Positions 26,046-34,549 are shown, numbered from the stretch's first letter. The stretch: 64,000 bases of DNA from Pseudomonadales bacterium (GCA_028281005.1 JANQKS010000132.1:1-64000), one strand, 5' to 3'. The notes: generated from the letters alone by a model not told the origin. Numbers and translations: made by a program.

Positions 26046-27361
26046 TACTGGGTCCGAATGGTTTCGCCCGGATTGGTGTCGCTGACGCTGGCAGTTTCGG
26101 GAGGTGGTTCTAAGCCAAGATCTTCGAAATAGACGCGCCGCAAGATGCGCCGTAGCTCATCGTACTGTTGGTCCACGTTGCCCTGCAGACGCAGAGTTTG
26201 GTTTTCCAACTCAATGGTGGTCGGCACCAATTCGGCTTCGGCGGCACTGCCCAGCTCACGTAAACGATCCGCTTGCTGTTCAGCTTCGTGCCGTTTTTGC
26301 ACCGCGCTGGTGATCAGTGAAGCACCGGCGATCACACCCACAATGCCGCTGGCATCGACGTATGCGTCGCTGCTTTCGTAGATGGCGGCAACGCCGCCGA
26401 TGATTGCCATGGTGCCGCCGATGGCGCGGGCGCGGGATTGTTCCTTCAGCTCTTTATAGGCGATGGCTTGGTCATAACTGGCGCTGCGCCAATCTTGGTA
26501 AGCGGGATACATCTGCCGGTGGAAATTGCTGTAGTACTCATCCAGCGTATCGATGAACAGGTATTCGCGCTCGCGCACTTTGCGCACCCGATTGAGCATA
26601 GGGTCGTCTTCGGCAGGCAGGCGCGCGATCTGATATTGGCCGGGTGCGGTTTCGACCACATGCTCGGCGAATGCTTCTTTGGAAAAGTCGCGGGCAAACT
26701 TAAGCTCAGCGGTGGTGCGAATCCGTTGGATGTCCTGTTTAGAGAGCGCTTGCCGGTGCGCCAGCATGTCGTTGGCGAGGTCTTTGTAGATGGCTTGAAA
26801 CGCGTCTATGGATTCGGGAATACCTTCTTCGTAGGCGTATTTGCTGGCCAGTGCTTCGTACTCACGGGTAAACCATACCGCACCGGTGGCGTCTTCCACC
26901 TGAACCTCGATGCCCATGCTTTCACCGTTGGAATGTAGGATCTTGCCGGTCACCACCACGTCAACCGCGTGGGTCGGGCGGGGGATGACTCTGACCGCAC
27001 CCCAATTGCCGGTGGATTGCAAAAGGTTTTTGGCAAAGAAAGGGATGTATTGGGATTCGGCCCGCCGTACCTCGGGCATGATGATCTCTTCGATGCGTTG
27101 ATCGTAATCTTCAGGCACATTTTCATCGAAGATGGCGATGCCGACGTCCAACAGCTCAGCTTCTTCCAGATAACGCGCCGATTGCTCCGGCGGGGTCATA
27201 TCGACCACCCGCGTGGTCTGGCTGACACATCCGCTGAAGCAGAGCATGGCAAACAAGCCACACCACCACCAACGTCGCGCGTCGCCGGCCGGGCTGGCGG
27301 GGCGAAAGGAATGGTGTTTTATTGCTTGGAATGGCTGTGAAACCATGCACTGCTTGCTCAC
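26045..27361 (-). CDS. Large lipoprotein of the envelope cluster
   Basis: A 438-aa predicted lipoprotein. A positively charged N-region leads to WWWCGLFAMLCFSGC, with lipobox-like FSGC. The N-region is long for a signal peptide (about 30 residues), so the listed ATG may not be the true start, but no better in-frame codon was found. The mature domain begins LLDVGIAIFDEN and continues through YIPFFAKNLLQSTGNWGAVRVIP. That composition is common in lipoproteins that assemble with other envelope parts, but I cannot name the family. A Gly/Ala-rich hydrophobic stretch (TMAIIGGVAAIYE to VIAGASLI, about 318-350) might touch a membrane. Confidence 0.72.
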   Translation of the reverse strand: MSKQCMVSQPFQAIKHHSFRPASPAGDARRWWWCGLFAMLCFSGCVSQTTRVVDMTPPEQSARYLEEAELLDVGIAIFDENVPEDYDQRIEEIIMPEVRRAESQYIPFFAKNLLQSTGNWGAVRVIPRPTHAVDVVVTGKILHSNGESMGIEVQVEDATGAVWFTREYEALASKYAYEEGIPESIDAFQAIYKDLANDMLAHRQALSKQDIQRIRTTAELKFARDFSKEAFAEHVVETAPGQYQIARLPAEDDPMLNRVRKVREREYLFIDTLDEYYSNFHRQMYPAYQDWRSASYDQAIAYKELKEQSRARAIGGTMAIIGGVAAIYESSDAYVDASGIVGVIAGASLITSAVQKRHEAEQQADRLRELGSAAEAELVPTTIELENQTLRLQGNVDQQYDELRRILRRVYFEDLGLEPPPETASVSDTNPGETIRTQ

Positions 27362-27363
27362 AG

Positions 27364-28377
27364 TTAACCCTTCTTATACTTCCGATACTCTTCCCAAAGC
27401 TTGTCGCGCAGCTCTGGGTCTTGCTCTTGCATTGCCGCTTCGCGTAGCTGCCGCGCGATGATGTCGTCATCGCGCGCGTCCGGAATGTCATCCGGCACAC
27501 TTTCGGCGCCGCGCCGGGGCGGGGCAGGTGCCTGCGGTATTCTGCGCGGTCCAGGCAATGCGCCGCCGAGTTGTGCGTCACCACCACCGCCGGATGCGCC
27601 GGCTTCCTCCTCATCAACAGGCAGCTCAATGCCGCCGCCATCACCGCTGCCGCTGCTGCGTAGGATCTCGCGCTCGGCGAGGATCTCGCCGTCTAAGTCT
27701 TCCAAAGCGCCCTCAAGCTCATCGTCGGATTCCCCGCCGGAACCTCCGGCACCGCCGCCGGCAACGTCTTCGCCTTCTGCGCTAGAGCCACCTGCTCCGC
27801 CGCCGCTGCCACCGGGTAATTCGTTACTGGTTTCCCAGCCGTCGTCGCCACCGCCGCCGGAATCTTCGGGGACCTCCCAAGTGGGATCAGCTTCTTCACC
27901 TTCATCTTCACCCAAACCACCGTTGCCGCTGCGGTCACCGCTGCCCCCGGGAATGGTGCCGCCACCACCTCCTTGACCTGCATCGGATCCGCCGGGCGAT
28001 CCATCGGAAGAGCCGCCAGAAGATCCGCCGGAAGATCCACCACCAGGTAAGCCGCCACCGCCGGGCATCCCGCCACCTGGTAAACCGCCGCCGCCAGGCA
28101 GACCGCCACCACCTCCGCCGGAAGCACCACCGCCCCCCGAGGATCCCCCGCCGGACGAACCACCGCCGGATGAGCCGCCGCCTGAAGAACCTCCGCCAGA
28201 AGACCCGCCACCCGAGGAGCCGCCAGAAGATCCACCGGAAGGAGAAGGCAGGGTGGGACCGCCGCCGCCAGGCAAAGGCGTAATGGGTGCGCAGGCACTG
28301 GCAAACAACAAAATTGATACAGCCAGCGCGCCAAGCCACGTCCGGCTGCGTAGTTGGTTCAGTTGACTGTCATTCAT
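27364..28377 (-). CDS. Gly/Ser-repeat lipoprotein
   Basis: A 337-aa lipoprotein of very low complexity. The signal segment WLGALAVSILLFASAC ends in an acceptable lipobox. From about residue 40 to 240 the chain is almost only Gly, Ser, Pro and Asp. It includes at least six tandem SSGGG units (54-84) and then LPGGG-type units (93-115). The C-terminal 90 residues are more normal and charged (RQLREAAMQEQDPELRDKLWEEYRKYKKG at the end, given here only as the stretch RDKLWEEYRKYKK). A flexible spacer or cell-wall-spanning tether is the simplest reading. It overlaps the preceding gene by 8 bp. Confidence 0.7.
   Translation of the reverse strand: MNDSQLNQLRSRTWLGALAVSILLFASACAPITPLPGGGGPTLPSPSGGSSGGSSGGGSSGGGSSGGGSSGGGSSGGGSSGGGGASGGGGGGLPGGGGLPGGGMPGGGGLPGGGSSGGSSGGSSDGSPGGSDAGQGGGGGTIPGGSGDRSGNGGLGEDEGEEADPTWEVPEDSGGGGDDGWETSNELPGGSGGGAGGSSAEGEDVAGGGAGGSGGESDDELEGALEDLDGEILAEREILRSSGSGDGGGIELPVDEEEAGASGGGGDAQLGGALPGPRRIPQAPAPPRRGAESVPDDIPDARDDDIIARQLREAAMQEQDPELRDKLWEEYRKYKKG
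28033..28236 (-). repeat. In-frame tandem repeat (15-bp units) in the Gly/Ser lipoprotein gene
   Basis: The DNA encoding SSGGG units repeats with a 15-bp period for about six copies, followed by a diverged LPGGG block. All units are multiples of three, so slippage would change protein length without frameshift. Confidence 0.7.
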
Positions 28378-29812
28378 TTTCAGTCACCTCGCTGTCTACC
28401 GAGTTCTCCGCAGCGTCTGCCTCGCTCGTTTCATCCATACCTTCCTCCATACCTTCGGGCTCAGTGGTGCTGGCGGTAAGGACCTGATCCGCCGTTGGGT
28501 AGTAGGAGAACTCGTGGGTGTATTCTTGCGCCTCAGCGGTGACTGGTACACCTTCCACCAACATGGGGCGAAACACTGCCAAGCGCATGCTGCGGCGCAC
28601 GCGGAAGTCCATCAAATCTTCCGGCATAGACTCCAAGGTGGTGAGTTTGCGCACGCGCCCGCTGGGCGCGACGTTAAAGCCCAGCTGCACCTTGCCGGTG
28701 CTGACTTGTTGTCTTTTGCTTGCCGGTGGTGGTTTGGGGTCTTGCGGCAGAGGGATGTACAACAGCTTCGGGTTACCAAAAAAGCGACTGGCATCAGCAC
28801 CGTTTTCGGCCATTTTCTCGTACACGTGGGAATACAGAGTGTTGGCCGTATTGCTGCGGCCAAACAACAAGTGCCAGTCGGCCAGTGTCACTATGGCATC
28901 CAACGTGGCCTGCGGGTCTTCGGGTTCCTGTTGACGATGAATCTCGATGATTTGCTGTAGCGCTTTTTCGCCGGCTGGGAAGTTATTAAACGCCACAAAC
29001 TGATTGTCCAAGTCGCTTGTATTCAACCCCGGTGTGGGGCCGCGCATGCGGTTGTCGTCCGTGTTTGAAACATAAAAAGGTGGGAAACGTTCAAGGCGAT
29101 GGGTAAGCGCAATGCCTTGTAGAGCCGGGATGGCGTCGAGGGTAAAGTGTTTGCCGCTGCTGGTGTGGATAGACATGGCGCGGTTAAACAACGTACGCGC
29201 GGAAAGGTAGTTGTAGGTCTCCAGATAAAACCCCGCGAGCCGCATCAACCCAGGCAGTAGTTTGGGGTCGTATGGCTCCATGCTCTTGTGCATGACTTCG
29301 TACGCGTACTCTTCACGTTGACCTGCTGAAGCTAAATCACCAATTTTCTTGAAGGCGTCAGCTTCCCGGTACACCACCGGCAGTTGGCGGGGGTCGAACA
29401 GGCCGTAGTTAACGCGCGCGGTGTGTCGCGCACGGTCATAGTGATCCAGAGCCTTGTCATACTCGCGCTGCACCATGTAGGCATCACCGAGCAGGGTCAG
29501 GGGCACCACCAACGCCTCGTCGTAGCGATGCCGCACGGCCTCGATTTGGCTGACGATGGTCTCTAATTCGCTTTGTGCGCTGGGCGCTTCGCCGCGGTAG
29601 ATTTGCTGTTGCAGGAACGCAAAATCACCACCGCCTTGTTCACTGCTGAGCAGATTCAATGCGCCTGTCGTGGTTTCTTCCACCAGGGCGCCGCCAACCA
29701 CAGGCGCGGGTGTGGACTCGGCGGTTACATCCTCGCTGGTGTCCGCAAGGCTGGGCTCGGCGGCCAGCAGCAACAAGCCTGCTGCAGCGCTGGTTAGATA
29801 AATTTGTAGCAA
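28370..29812 (-). CDS. Periplasmic TPR protein with TonB C-terminal-like domain
   Basis: First gene of the cluster, about 480 aa. Signal peptide (TSAAAGLLLLAAEPSLA), then helical repeats of TPR type (about 55-340, e.g. YDKALDHYDRARHTARV). Residues 371-438 look like a TonB C-terminal domain: GKVQLGFNVAPSGRVRKL, FRVRRSMRLAVFRPMLVEGVPV has the arrangement of the usual G-x-V...FRPA...G-x-P-V. An acidic low-complexity tail (EGMEEGMDETSEADAAEN) ends the protein. The TTG at 29812 is the nearest standard start, but the GGAG ribosome-like site lies 20 bases upstream of it and seven bases before an in-frame ATC, so the start is uncertain. Confidence 0.77.
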   Translation of the reverse strand: MLQIYLTSAAAGLLLLAAEPSLADTSEDVTAESTPAPVVGGALVEETTTGALNLLSSEQGGGDFAFLQQQIYRGEAPSAQSELETIVSQIEAVRHRYDEALVVPLTLLGDAYMVQREYDKALDHYDRARHTARVNYGLFDPRQLPVVYREADAFKKIGDLASAGQREEYAYEVMHKSMEPYDPKLLPGLMRLAGFYLETYNYLSARTLFNRAMSIHTSSGKHFTLDAIPALQGIALTHRLERFPPFYVSNTDDNRMRGPTPGLNTSDLDNQFVAFNNFPAGEKALQQIIEIHRQQEPEDPQATLDAIVTLADWHLLFGRSNTANTLYSHVYEKMAENGADASRFFGNPKLLYIPLPQDPKPPPASKRQQVSTGKVQLGFNVAPSGRVRKLTTLESMPEDLMDFRVRRSMRLAVFRPMLVEGVPVTAEAQEYTHEFSYYPTADQVLTASTTEPEGMEEGMDETSEADAAENSVDSEVTENE

Positions 29813-29855
29813 CGGCTTAGTGATGGCGCTTCTCCGGCTACCGCGTATACCCTAT

Positions 29856-29869
29856 GAAACTGTAGTTTC
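29856..29869. promoter_or_regulatory. Palindrome upstream of the envelope cluster
   Basis: GAAACT and AGTTTC flank two bases, a perfect 14-bp operator-like dyad, 44 bp before the first gene of the cluster. A perfect TTGACA occurs on the minus strand further upstream (complement near 29918-29923), but its matching -10 is weak. A TATACG sits just downstream of the palindrome. Regulation of the cluster at this dyad is a guess. Confidence 0.35.
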
Positions 29870-30020
29870 GACCGCATTTTTTTTGATCAGTTCGAGTCTG
29901 GTGAGGCCCGTTGTGGGTGTCAAGGGCTGCGTCGAGTTCCGCTTTTCAATCTCCACTCCATCTCCACTCGATCTCCACAACGGCTTGCAGTTGACTTAAC
30001 ATGCGCGACGTTTTCATGGA

Positions 30021-30278
30021 TTGAGTTTTTGCTTGAACCAACAGTTGCACAGCGATGCAGAGCTCGACACCCAGGGTTTAATTTGTCCGGAACCGCTGAT
30101 GCTGGTGCGCAACAGGGTGCGCGACCTCAGCAGTGGCGATGTGCTGCACATTGTCGCCACCGACCCGTCAACGCACCGTGATTTTTCCAACTTCTGTCGG
30201 TTTATGGGCCACGAACTGCTGCGTGCTGATGTGGACGGCGAAGTGCTCGAATATTGGATCAAGAAGGTTGGCGCATGA
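30021..30278 (+). CDS. tusA: TusA, sulfur-carrier protein
   Basis: An 85-aa TusA-family protein that carries sulfur as a persulfide, classically toward tRNA 2-thiouridine. LDTQGLICPEPLMLVR contains the CPxP motif with the acceptor Cys (Cys22), followed by VLHIVATDPSTHRDFSNFC. The TTG start at 30021 is uncertain. A TTG at 30033 with GAG seven bases upstream is an alternative and would shorten the unstructured N-terminus. No tusBCD or mnmA is next to it. It opens a plus-strand run of six genes that mostly overlap. Confidence 0.85.
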   Translation: MSFCLNQQLHSDAELDTQGLICPEPLMLVRNRVRDLSSGDVLHIVATDPSTHRDFSNFCRFMGHELLRADVDGEVLEYWIKKVGA

Positions 30279-30742
30279 GTCGTGTCTGCCACTATTTTGC
30301 ATATGGCTCTAACATGAACCTCGAGCGCGTGGCGCAACGGGGTCTAGAAGTTGTGGACGCGGTCGCAGCCCAACTGGATGACTATCACCTGGTGTTTAAC
30401 AAGATGTCGCGTGATCATGAAGGCGTGGGACACGCCAACATTCAATATCGGCGCGGTAGCACCACCGAAGGCGTATTGTATGAGCTCATCGATGTCGAAG
30501 AGATCCACAAGATGGACCCGTTTGAGCGCGCACCCTGGAACTATGGTCGCGAAGTGGTGCAGGTCGACCATGCCAAGGGCAGTACTTGGGCTTGGACCTA
30601 CTTTGCCAATCCGGCGGTCATTCGGCCGGATCTGTTGCCGCCATTGGAATATCTCGATCATCTGTTGGCGGGACGTGACTTTTTGAGTGGTGCCTATGTT
30701 GAGATGTTAGTGGCGCACCGTGAGCGCATTGAAAATCTCTAA
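30275..30742 (+). CDS. Gamma-glutamylcyclotransferase-like protein
   Basis: A 155-aa protein of the GGCT/AIG2 fold. The nucleotide- or glutamyl-binding loop at the N-terminus reads YFAYGSNMNLER, and the expected acidic residue lies in the region MDPFERAPWNYGRE. Such enzymes release 5-oxoproline from gamma-glutamyl compounds, but substrate assignment is not possible here. The start ATG overlaps the tusA stop (ATGA), so the longer frame from 30254 is not used. Confidence 0.77.
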   Translation: MSRVCHYFAYGSNMNLERVAQRGLEVVDAVAAQLDDYHLVFNKMSRDHEGVGHANIQYRRGSTTEGVLYELIDVEEIHKMDPFERAPWNYGREVVQVDHAKGSTWAWTYFANPAVIRPDLLPPLEYLDHLLAGRDFLSGAYVEMLVAHRERIENL

Positions 30743-30766
30743 AGAAAAGAGGCTGAAGCTGGATCC

Positions 30767-31276
30767 ATGCAGCACGTAGCCATTGCCGCCTGTTTTAACC
30801 GCGAATTTGCCGACAGCCACAACACCGTTATGCTCGGCGGTGCGGCGGAACCTTTGTATCTACCTGCCACCGCCCAAGCTGCAGCGCAATTGTTTTACCG
30901 CGAAGATTATGCCGCCAGCGCCTTACACGAGGCCGCACATTGGTGTATTGCCGGACGCCAGCGCCGCACGCTGGTTGATTTTGGTTATGCCTATCAACCG
31001 CCGCCACGCAGCCCCGAGCAGCAGGCGCTGTTTTTTAACTTAGAACTGCGCACACAAACGCTAGAGCGTGTATTTGCGCAGGCGGCAGGCGTGGAATTTC
31101 AGCCCAGCGCGGATAATTTAGCCTGCAACACCGGCGAGTTTGCGCAGCAAATTGAAGCCACCTTACCGCAAGTGGGCGCATGGCTGACCACACCCGCGGG
31201 CAAGCGCGCGCAGCGTTTCCACGCGGCCTTGATCACAGCCGCAACGGCCCAGGAGAGGCGTTGTGGAACGGGTTGA
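30767..31276 (+). CDS. epmC: Elongation factor P hydroxylase EpmC (YfcM)
   Basis: A 169-aa EpmC homologue, which hydroxylates the beta-lysylated Lys of EF-P. The signature SALHEAAHWCIAGRQRR (metal-binding HExxH) and LVDFGYAYQPPPR match E. coli YfcM closely, as do the N-terminal FADSHNTVML and the EPLYLPA segment. EpmC acts after EpmA/EpmB, which are not in the window. The 3' end overlaps the next gene by 14 bp, and a GGATCC purine stretch lies before the ATG. Confidence 0.9.
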   Translation: MQHVAIAACFNREFADSHNTVMLGGAAEPLYLPATAQAAAQLFYREDYAASALHEAAHWCIAGRQRRTLVDFGYAYQPPPRSPEQQALFFNLELRTQTLERVFAQAAGVEFQPSADNLACNTGEFAQQIEATLPQVGAWLTTPAGKRAQRFHAALITAATAQERRCGTG

Positions 31277-32339
31277 GTGTATTGTGTTGGGTGCAGGTGT
31301 GGTGGGCCTGGCGGTAGCGGCGCGGTTGGCGCAAGCGGGTTGCGAAGTGGTGGTGTTGGAACAGCACAACTGCATCGGCAGCGAAACAAGCTCGCGCAAC
31401 TCTGAAGTGATCCATGCCGGCATCTATTATCCCGCCGGCAGCGCCAAAGCGCGTTTGTGTGTGCGCGGCAAGGGGTTGTTATACGAATACTGTCAGCAGT
31501 TTGATGTGCCGCATAGGCGTTGCGGCAAGCTTATTGTCGCGGCTCATGAGGGGCAGGTGGAAACGGTGCGCAGCTATGTGCAAATAGCGGCGGACAACGG
31601 GGTTACGGATCTACAGTGGCTACCCGCCGCGGCGGTCAACGAGCTTGAACCTGAAGTGCGTACTGTGGGTGGAGTGCTGTCGCCTTCTACCGGCATTGTA
31701 GATTCCCACACCTTTATGCTGAGCTTGCAAGGTGAGTTGGAAGCGGCGGGTGGCATGGTGGCGTTGCAAACCCAGGTTACGCAGGTGGAAAAACATGCCC
31801 CCACCGTGGTGCACACGCCTGATTATGCGATCGCCACAGACTGGTTCATCAACTGTGCGGGGTTAAGCGCACCTAGATTTGCCGCGGACGTACCCGGCGC
31901 GCCTGAAGCATTTTACGCCAAAGGTCACTATTACGCCTATTCCGGCAAACAACCGTTTAGCCGCTTGGTATATCCGGTGGCGGAGCAGGGCGGATTGGGG
32001 GTGCATGTGACGTTGGATCTGGCGGGCCAGGTTAAGTTTGGTCCGGATGTGCGCTGGATCGATAACATTGATTACAGTTTTGATCACAGCCATTTTGACG
32101 ATTTTGTTGCCGCGATCAGCGCCTACTATCCGGCGGTGGACGCGGCGCGGCTACATCCGAGTTATACCGGCATTCGACCCAAGATTGCGCCAGCTTCGGC
32201 CGGTTTCGTGGATTTCCGTATCGAAGGGGCGTCGCAACACGGCGTACCGGGTCGAATCAATCTTCTGGGGATAGAATCGCCGGGATTGACGTCGGCGTTG
32301 GCGATTGCGGAGGACGTCGTATCGCTGGTCAAAGCGTGA
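31263..32339 (+). CDS. FAD-dependent oxidoreductase, L-2-hydroxyglutarate oxidase (LhgO)-like
   Basis: A 358-aa glycine-oxidase/LhgO-type flavoprotein. The dinucleotide fold CIVLGAGVVGLAVAARLAQAGCEVVVLEQ opens it, followed by SRNSEVIHAGIYYPAGSAKARLC, which is highly typical of LhgO and its relatives (including the human L2HGDH). Other family segments are LSPSTGIVDSHTF, YFAKGHYYAYSG-like AKGHYYAYSG and HPSYTGIRPKI. It probably oxidises a 2-hydroxy acid and feeds the quinone pool. GTG start overlapping epmC. The substrate remains inferred. Confidence 0.83.
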   Translation: MERVECIVLGAGVVGLAVAARLAQAGCEVVVLEQHNCIGSETSSRNSEVIHAGIYYPAGSAKARLCVRGKGLLYEYCQQFDVPHRRCGKLIVAAHEGQVETVRSYVQIAADNGVTDLQWLPAAAVNELEPEVRTVGGVLSPSTGIVDSHTFMLSLQGELEAAGGMVALQTQVTQVEKHAPTVVHTPDYAIATDWFINCAGLSAPRFAADVPGAPEAFYAKGHYYAYSGKQPFSRLVYPVAEQGGLGVHVTLDLAGQVKFGPDVRWIDNIDYSFDHSHFDDFVAAISAYYPAVDAARLHPSYTGIRPKIAPASAGFVDFRIEGASQHGVPGRINLLGIESPGLTSALAIAEDVVSLVKA

Positions 32340-33469
32340 AGCCACTGAAGCTCGGCTTGCTGGTGAATCCGGTAGCCGGCATCGGTGGCGCGGTGGCGCT
32401 TAAAGGCAGCGACGGCGCTGATTTGCAGGCCGAGGCGCGGCAGCGCGGCGGGCAATATCTTGCAGCTGACCGGGCCGGCGAATTTCTGGACCATTTGCGT
32501 AACCACCTTGAGGCTGCGGCAAACCAGTTGCACTGGGTAACGGCAGCCGCGCCGATGGGGGCGCAATGTCTGCAGGAAAGGGGTTGGCAACATGAAGTGA
32601 TCGTGTCGCCGACAGCGCCAACCACCGCGGCAGCTGATACCCAGCGGGCCGTACACGCTTGCCTGGAAGAAAGCGTAGATTTGCTGGTGTTTGTTGGCGG
32701 CGATGGCACTGCCAGGGATGTCCTGACAGCCGCGGGGACACAGGTGCCAGTATTAGGGGTCCCGGCTGGGGTGAAGATGCACAGCGGTGTGTTTGCCGTG
32801 TCCCCGCGCACCGCGGCGCTTTTGGTGGCCCAGTTAGTGCAGGGGGGTTGGGTGGCACCGGTGCTCAGAGAAGTGCGGGATTACGATCCGGCATCCCCCT
32901 CCGGCGAGATGCACATTCAGAGTTTCGGCGAGCTGCTGGTGCCGGAGATCAGCGGTTATCTGCAGCAAACCAAGGTGGGTGGCAAAGAGAGCGAACCGCT
33001 GGCGGTGCAGGACATCTGCGCGCAAATTGAAGAACTCTTGCCACCCGACAGAGACGTTGTGCTTGGCCCCGGCAGCACTTGCCTGGCGATCAAACAGACC
33101 CTGGGGCTTGACGGTACGCTACGTGGTGTGGACGTAAAAACCCAAGCAGGTGAAACGCTGCTGGATGTCACCGCCGCCCAGTTGGAAACCATTGAGCGGC
33201 CGTTGCTGGTGGTGAGTTTCAGTCGCGGCCAAGGTTTTCTGTTTGGTCGCGGCAACCAACAGATTAGCGCTGCCTTTTTACGCAAATTGCACTGGCCGGA
33301 TGATGTGTGGGTGGTTGGTACGCGCACCAAGCTCAACACGTTAGCGCAGCGACCGCTGTTGTTGGATACCGGGGATGCGAGTTTGGATGAACATCTCAGC
33401 GGCTTGGTGGCCATCATCAGCGGATACGAAGACCGCTTGTTGTACCGGCTTAGCGCCACGGCGAGTTAA
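32336..33469 (+). CDS. ATP-NAD kinase-family protein (COG3199)
   Basis: A 377-aa member of the COG3199 branch of the NAD-kinase superfamily. The Gly-rich LGLLVNPVAGIGG begins it, and the nucleotide loop LLVFVGGDGTARDVL, GVPAGVKMHSGVFA and the later LGPGSTCLAIKQTLG are diagnostic. Substrates of this branch are not well defined (polyphosphate- or ATP-dependent phosphorylation is assumed from the fold). GTG start overlaps the upstream stop by 4 bp (GTGA), showing coupling to the LhgO-like gene. Confidence 0.8.
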   Translation: MKPLKLGLLVNPVAGIGGAVALKGSDGADLQAEARQRGGQYLAADRAGEFLDHLRNHLEAAANQLHWVTAAAPMGAQCLQERGWQHEVIVSPTAPTTAAADTQRAVHACLEESVDLLVFVGGDGTARDVLTAAGTQVPVLGVPAGVKMHSGVFAVSPRTAALLVAQLVQGGWVAPVLREVRDYDPASPSGEMHIQSFGELLVPEISGYLQQTKVGGKESEPLAVQDICAQIEELLPPDRDVVLGPGSTCLAIKQTLGLDGTLRGVDVKTQAGETLLDVTAAQLETIERPLLVVSFSRGQGFLFGRGNQQISAAFLRKLHWPDDVWVVGTRTKLNTLAQRPLLLDTGDASLDEHLSGLVAIISGYEDRLLYRLSATAS

Positions 33470-33483
33470 TAAGGCGTCGAACC

Positions 33484-34404
33484 ATGTGGCAGCAGGTCCT
33501 TACGGTGTGTGCGGAGAAACTGCAGCCAAACACCGGTCTAGAAGCACGGCGCCTGTTTCACGGCCGTGGCCATTGTTATCCGGGTTTGGAACATGTCGTC
33601 GTCAATTGGTACCCACCTTACCTGCAGATTGCTTTATATGCGCCGGTAGAGAGCCAACAGATCAACCAACTGGTGCGGAATTTGCTGGATATCGCTGACC
33701 GCGCCGCGGTGCAAATTGACGGCGTTGCCGTGCAGTTCCGCGAGGGCCGCCGCACCGTGACCAAGGAGTGGCATGGCAGCGTACCGGATGAACATCTGGT
33801 CCACGAGCACGGGCTGGCCTACTGGATTCAACCCAAACGTAACCAAAACGTGGGCCTGTTTCTGGACATGGGCCATGTGCGCGCGGCCTTAGCGGACAAT
33901 ATGCAAGACGCCAAAGTGCTCAACCTGTTTGCCTATACCTGTGCCTTTTCGGTGTCCGCCATCGCACACGGTGCGCACAGCGTGGTCAACAACGATATGA
34001 ACGCCAACGTGCTCAACCTGGGTAAACGTAACCATCTTGCTAACCACCAAGATATGCGGCGGGTGCGGATGTTGTCCCACAACGTCTTTAAAGCCTGGAA
34101 GAAGATCCGCGACTACGGCCCGTACGACATCATCATCTGCGACCCGCCAACCAATCAACGCGGCAGCTTTGTGGCGGAGAAACACTACCCACAGGTCATC
34201 AAACAACTGCCCAAGCTGGTAGCACCCGGCGCCAAGCTGGTCATGTGCTTAAACTCACCCTTCCTCGACAACGACTTCTTACGCCATCAAATGGCGCGCT
34301 GGGTACCGAAATTTGAGTACCTGGGTAACTACCCGCCACATCCTGACTTTCCTGAAGTTGATGTGGAGCGGGGATTGAAAGTGCAGGATTATCGATTTCG
34401 GTGA
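33484..34404 (+). CDS. RlmI/RlmK-like class I methyltransferase
   Basis: A 306-aa SAM methyltransferase related to the C-terminal part of RlmI/RlmK rRNA methyltransferases. Key segments are QNVGLFLDMGHVR, ...AKVLNLFAYTCAFSVSAIAHGA (SAM binding), VVNNDMNANVLN with the acidic ribose contact, and the catalytic-type YDIIICDPPTNQRGSF. No PUA domain is present. An RNA base target is likely, but the site is unknown. It ends the six-gene run. A T-rich stretch (CTTTTTTT) and a long hairpin repeat follow. Confidence 0.75.
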   Translation: MWQQVLTVCAEKLQPNTGLEARRLFHGRGHCYPGLEHVVVNWYPPYLQIALYAPVESQQINQLVRNLLDIADRAAVQIDGVAVQFREGRRTVTKEWHGSVPDEHLVHEHGLAYWIQPKRNQNVGLFLDMGHVRAALADNMQDAKVLNLFAYTCAFSVSAIAHGAHSVVNNDMNANVLNLGKRNHLANHQDMRRVRMLSHNVFKAWKKIRDYGPYDIIICDPPTNQRGSFVAEKHYPQVIKQLPKLVAPGAKLVMCLNSPFLDNDFLRHQMARWVPKFEYLGNYPPHPDFPEVDVERGLKVQDYRFR

Positions 34405-34435
34405 TATAGCGACTTTTTTTGGTTTCGATCGATTC

Positions 34436-34549
34436 GGCAGGGCCATTGGGGTGTCCTTTCCAGGACCGCTGCAAGTCCATCCGTGGACGCTGGCGCTGCG
34501 CCGTCCCTGGCGCAGAGCCTCCTGGAAAGGACACCCCAACAGCCCTGCC
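34436..34549. repeat. Palindromic element, copy 1
   Basis: About 30-base arms are self-complementary with two mismatches. The inner 20 bases on each side (34446-34465 and 34520-34539) pair perfectly. They enclose a 54-base core that begins CCGCTG and ends GCCGTCCCTGGCGCAGAGCC. It could extrude as a cruciform or form an RNA hairpin downstream of the RlmI-like gene. It lacks a T-run at the end. Confidence 0.8.

Noticed and set aside
27693-28334. Long alternative frames across the Gly/Ser repeat
   Set aside because: Repeat sequence keeps several frames open; only the lipoprotein frame has a signal peptide and operon overlaps.
18072-29812. Zorya-type anti-phage system
   Set aside because: An ExbB/MotA-like protein is present, but there is no ZorB-type OmpA protein and no ZorC/D/E helicase or nuclease.
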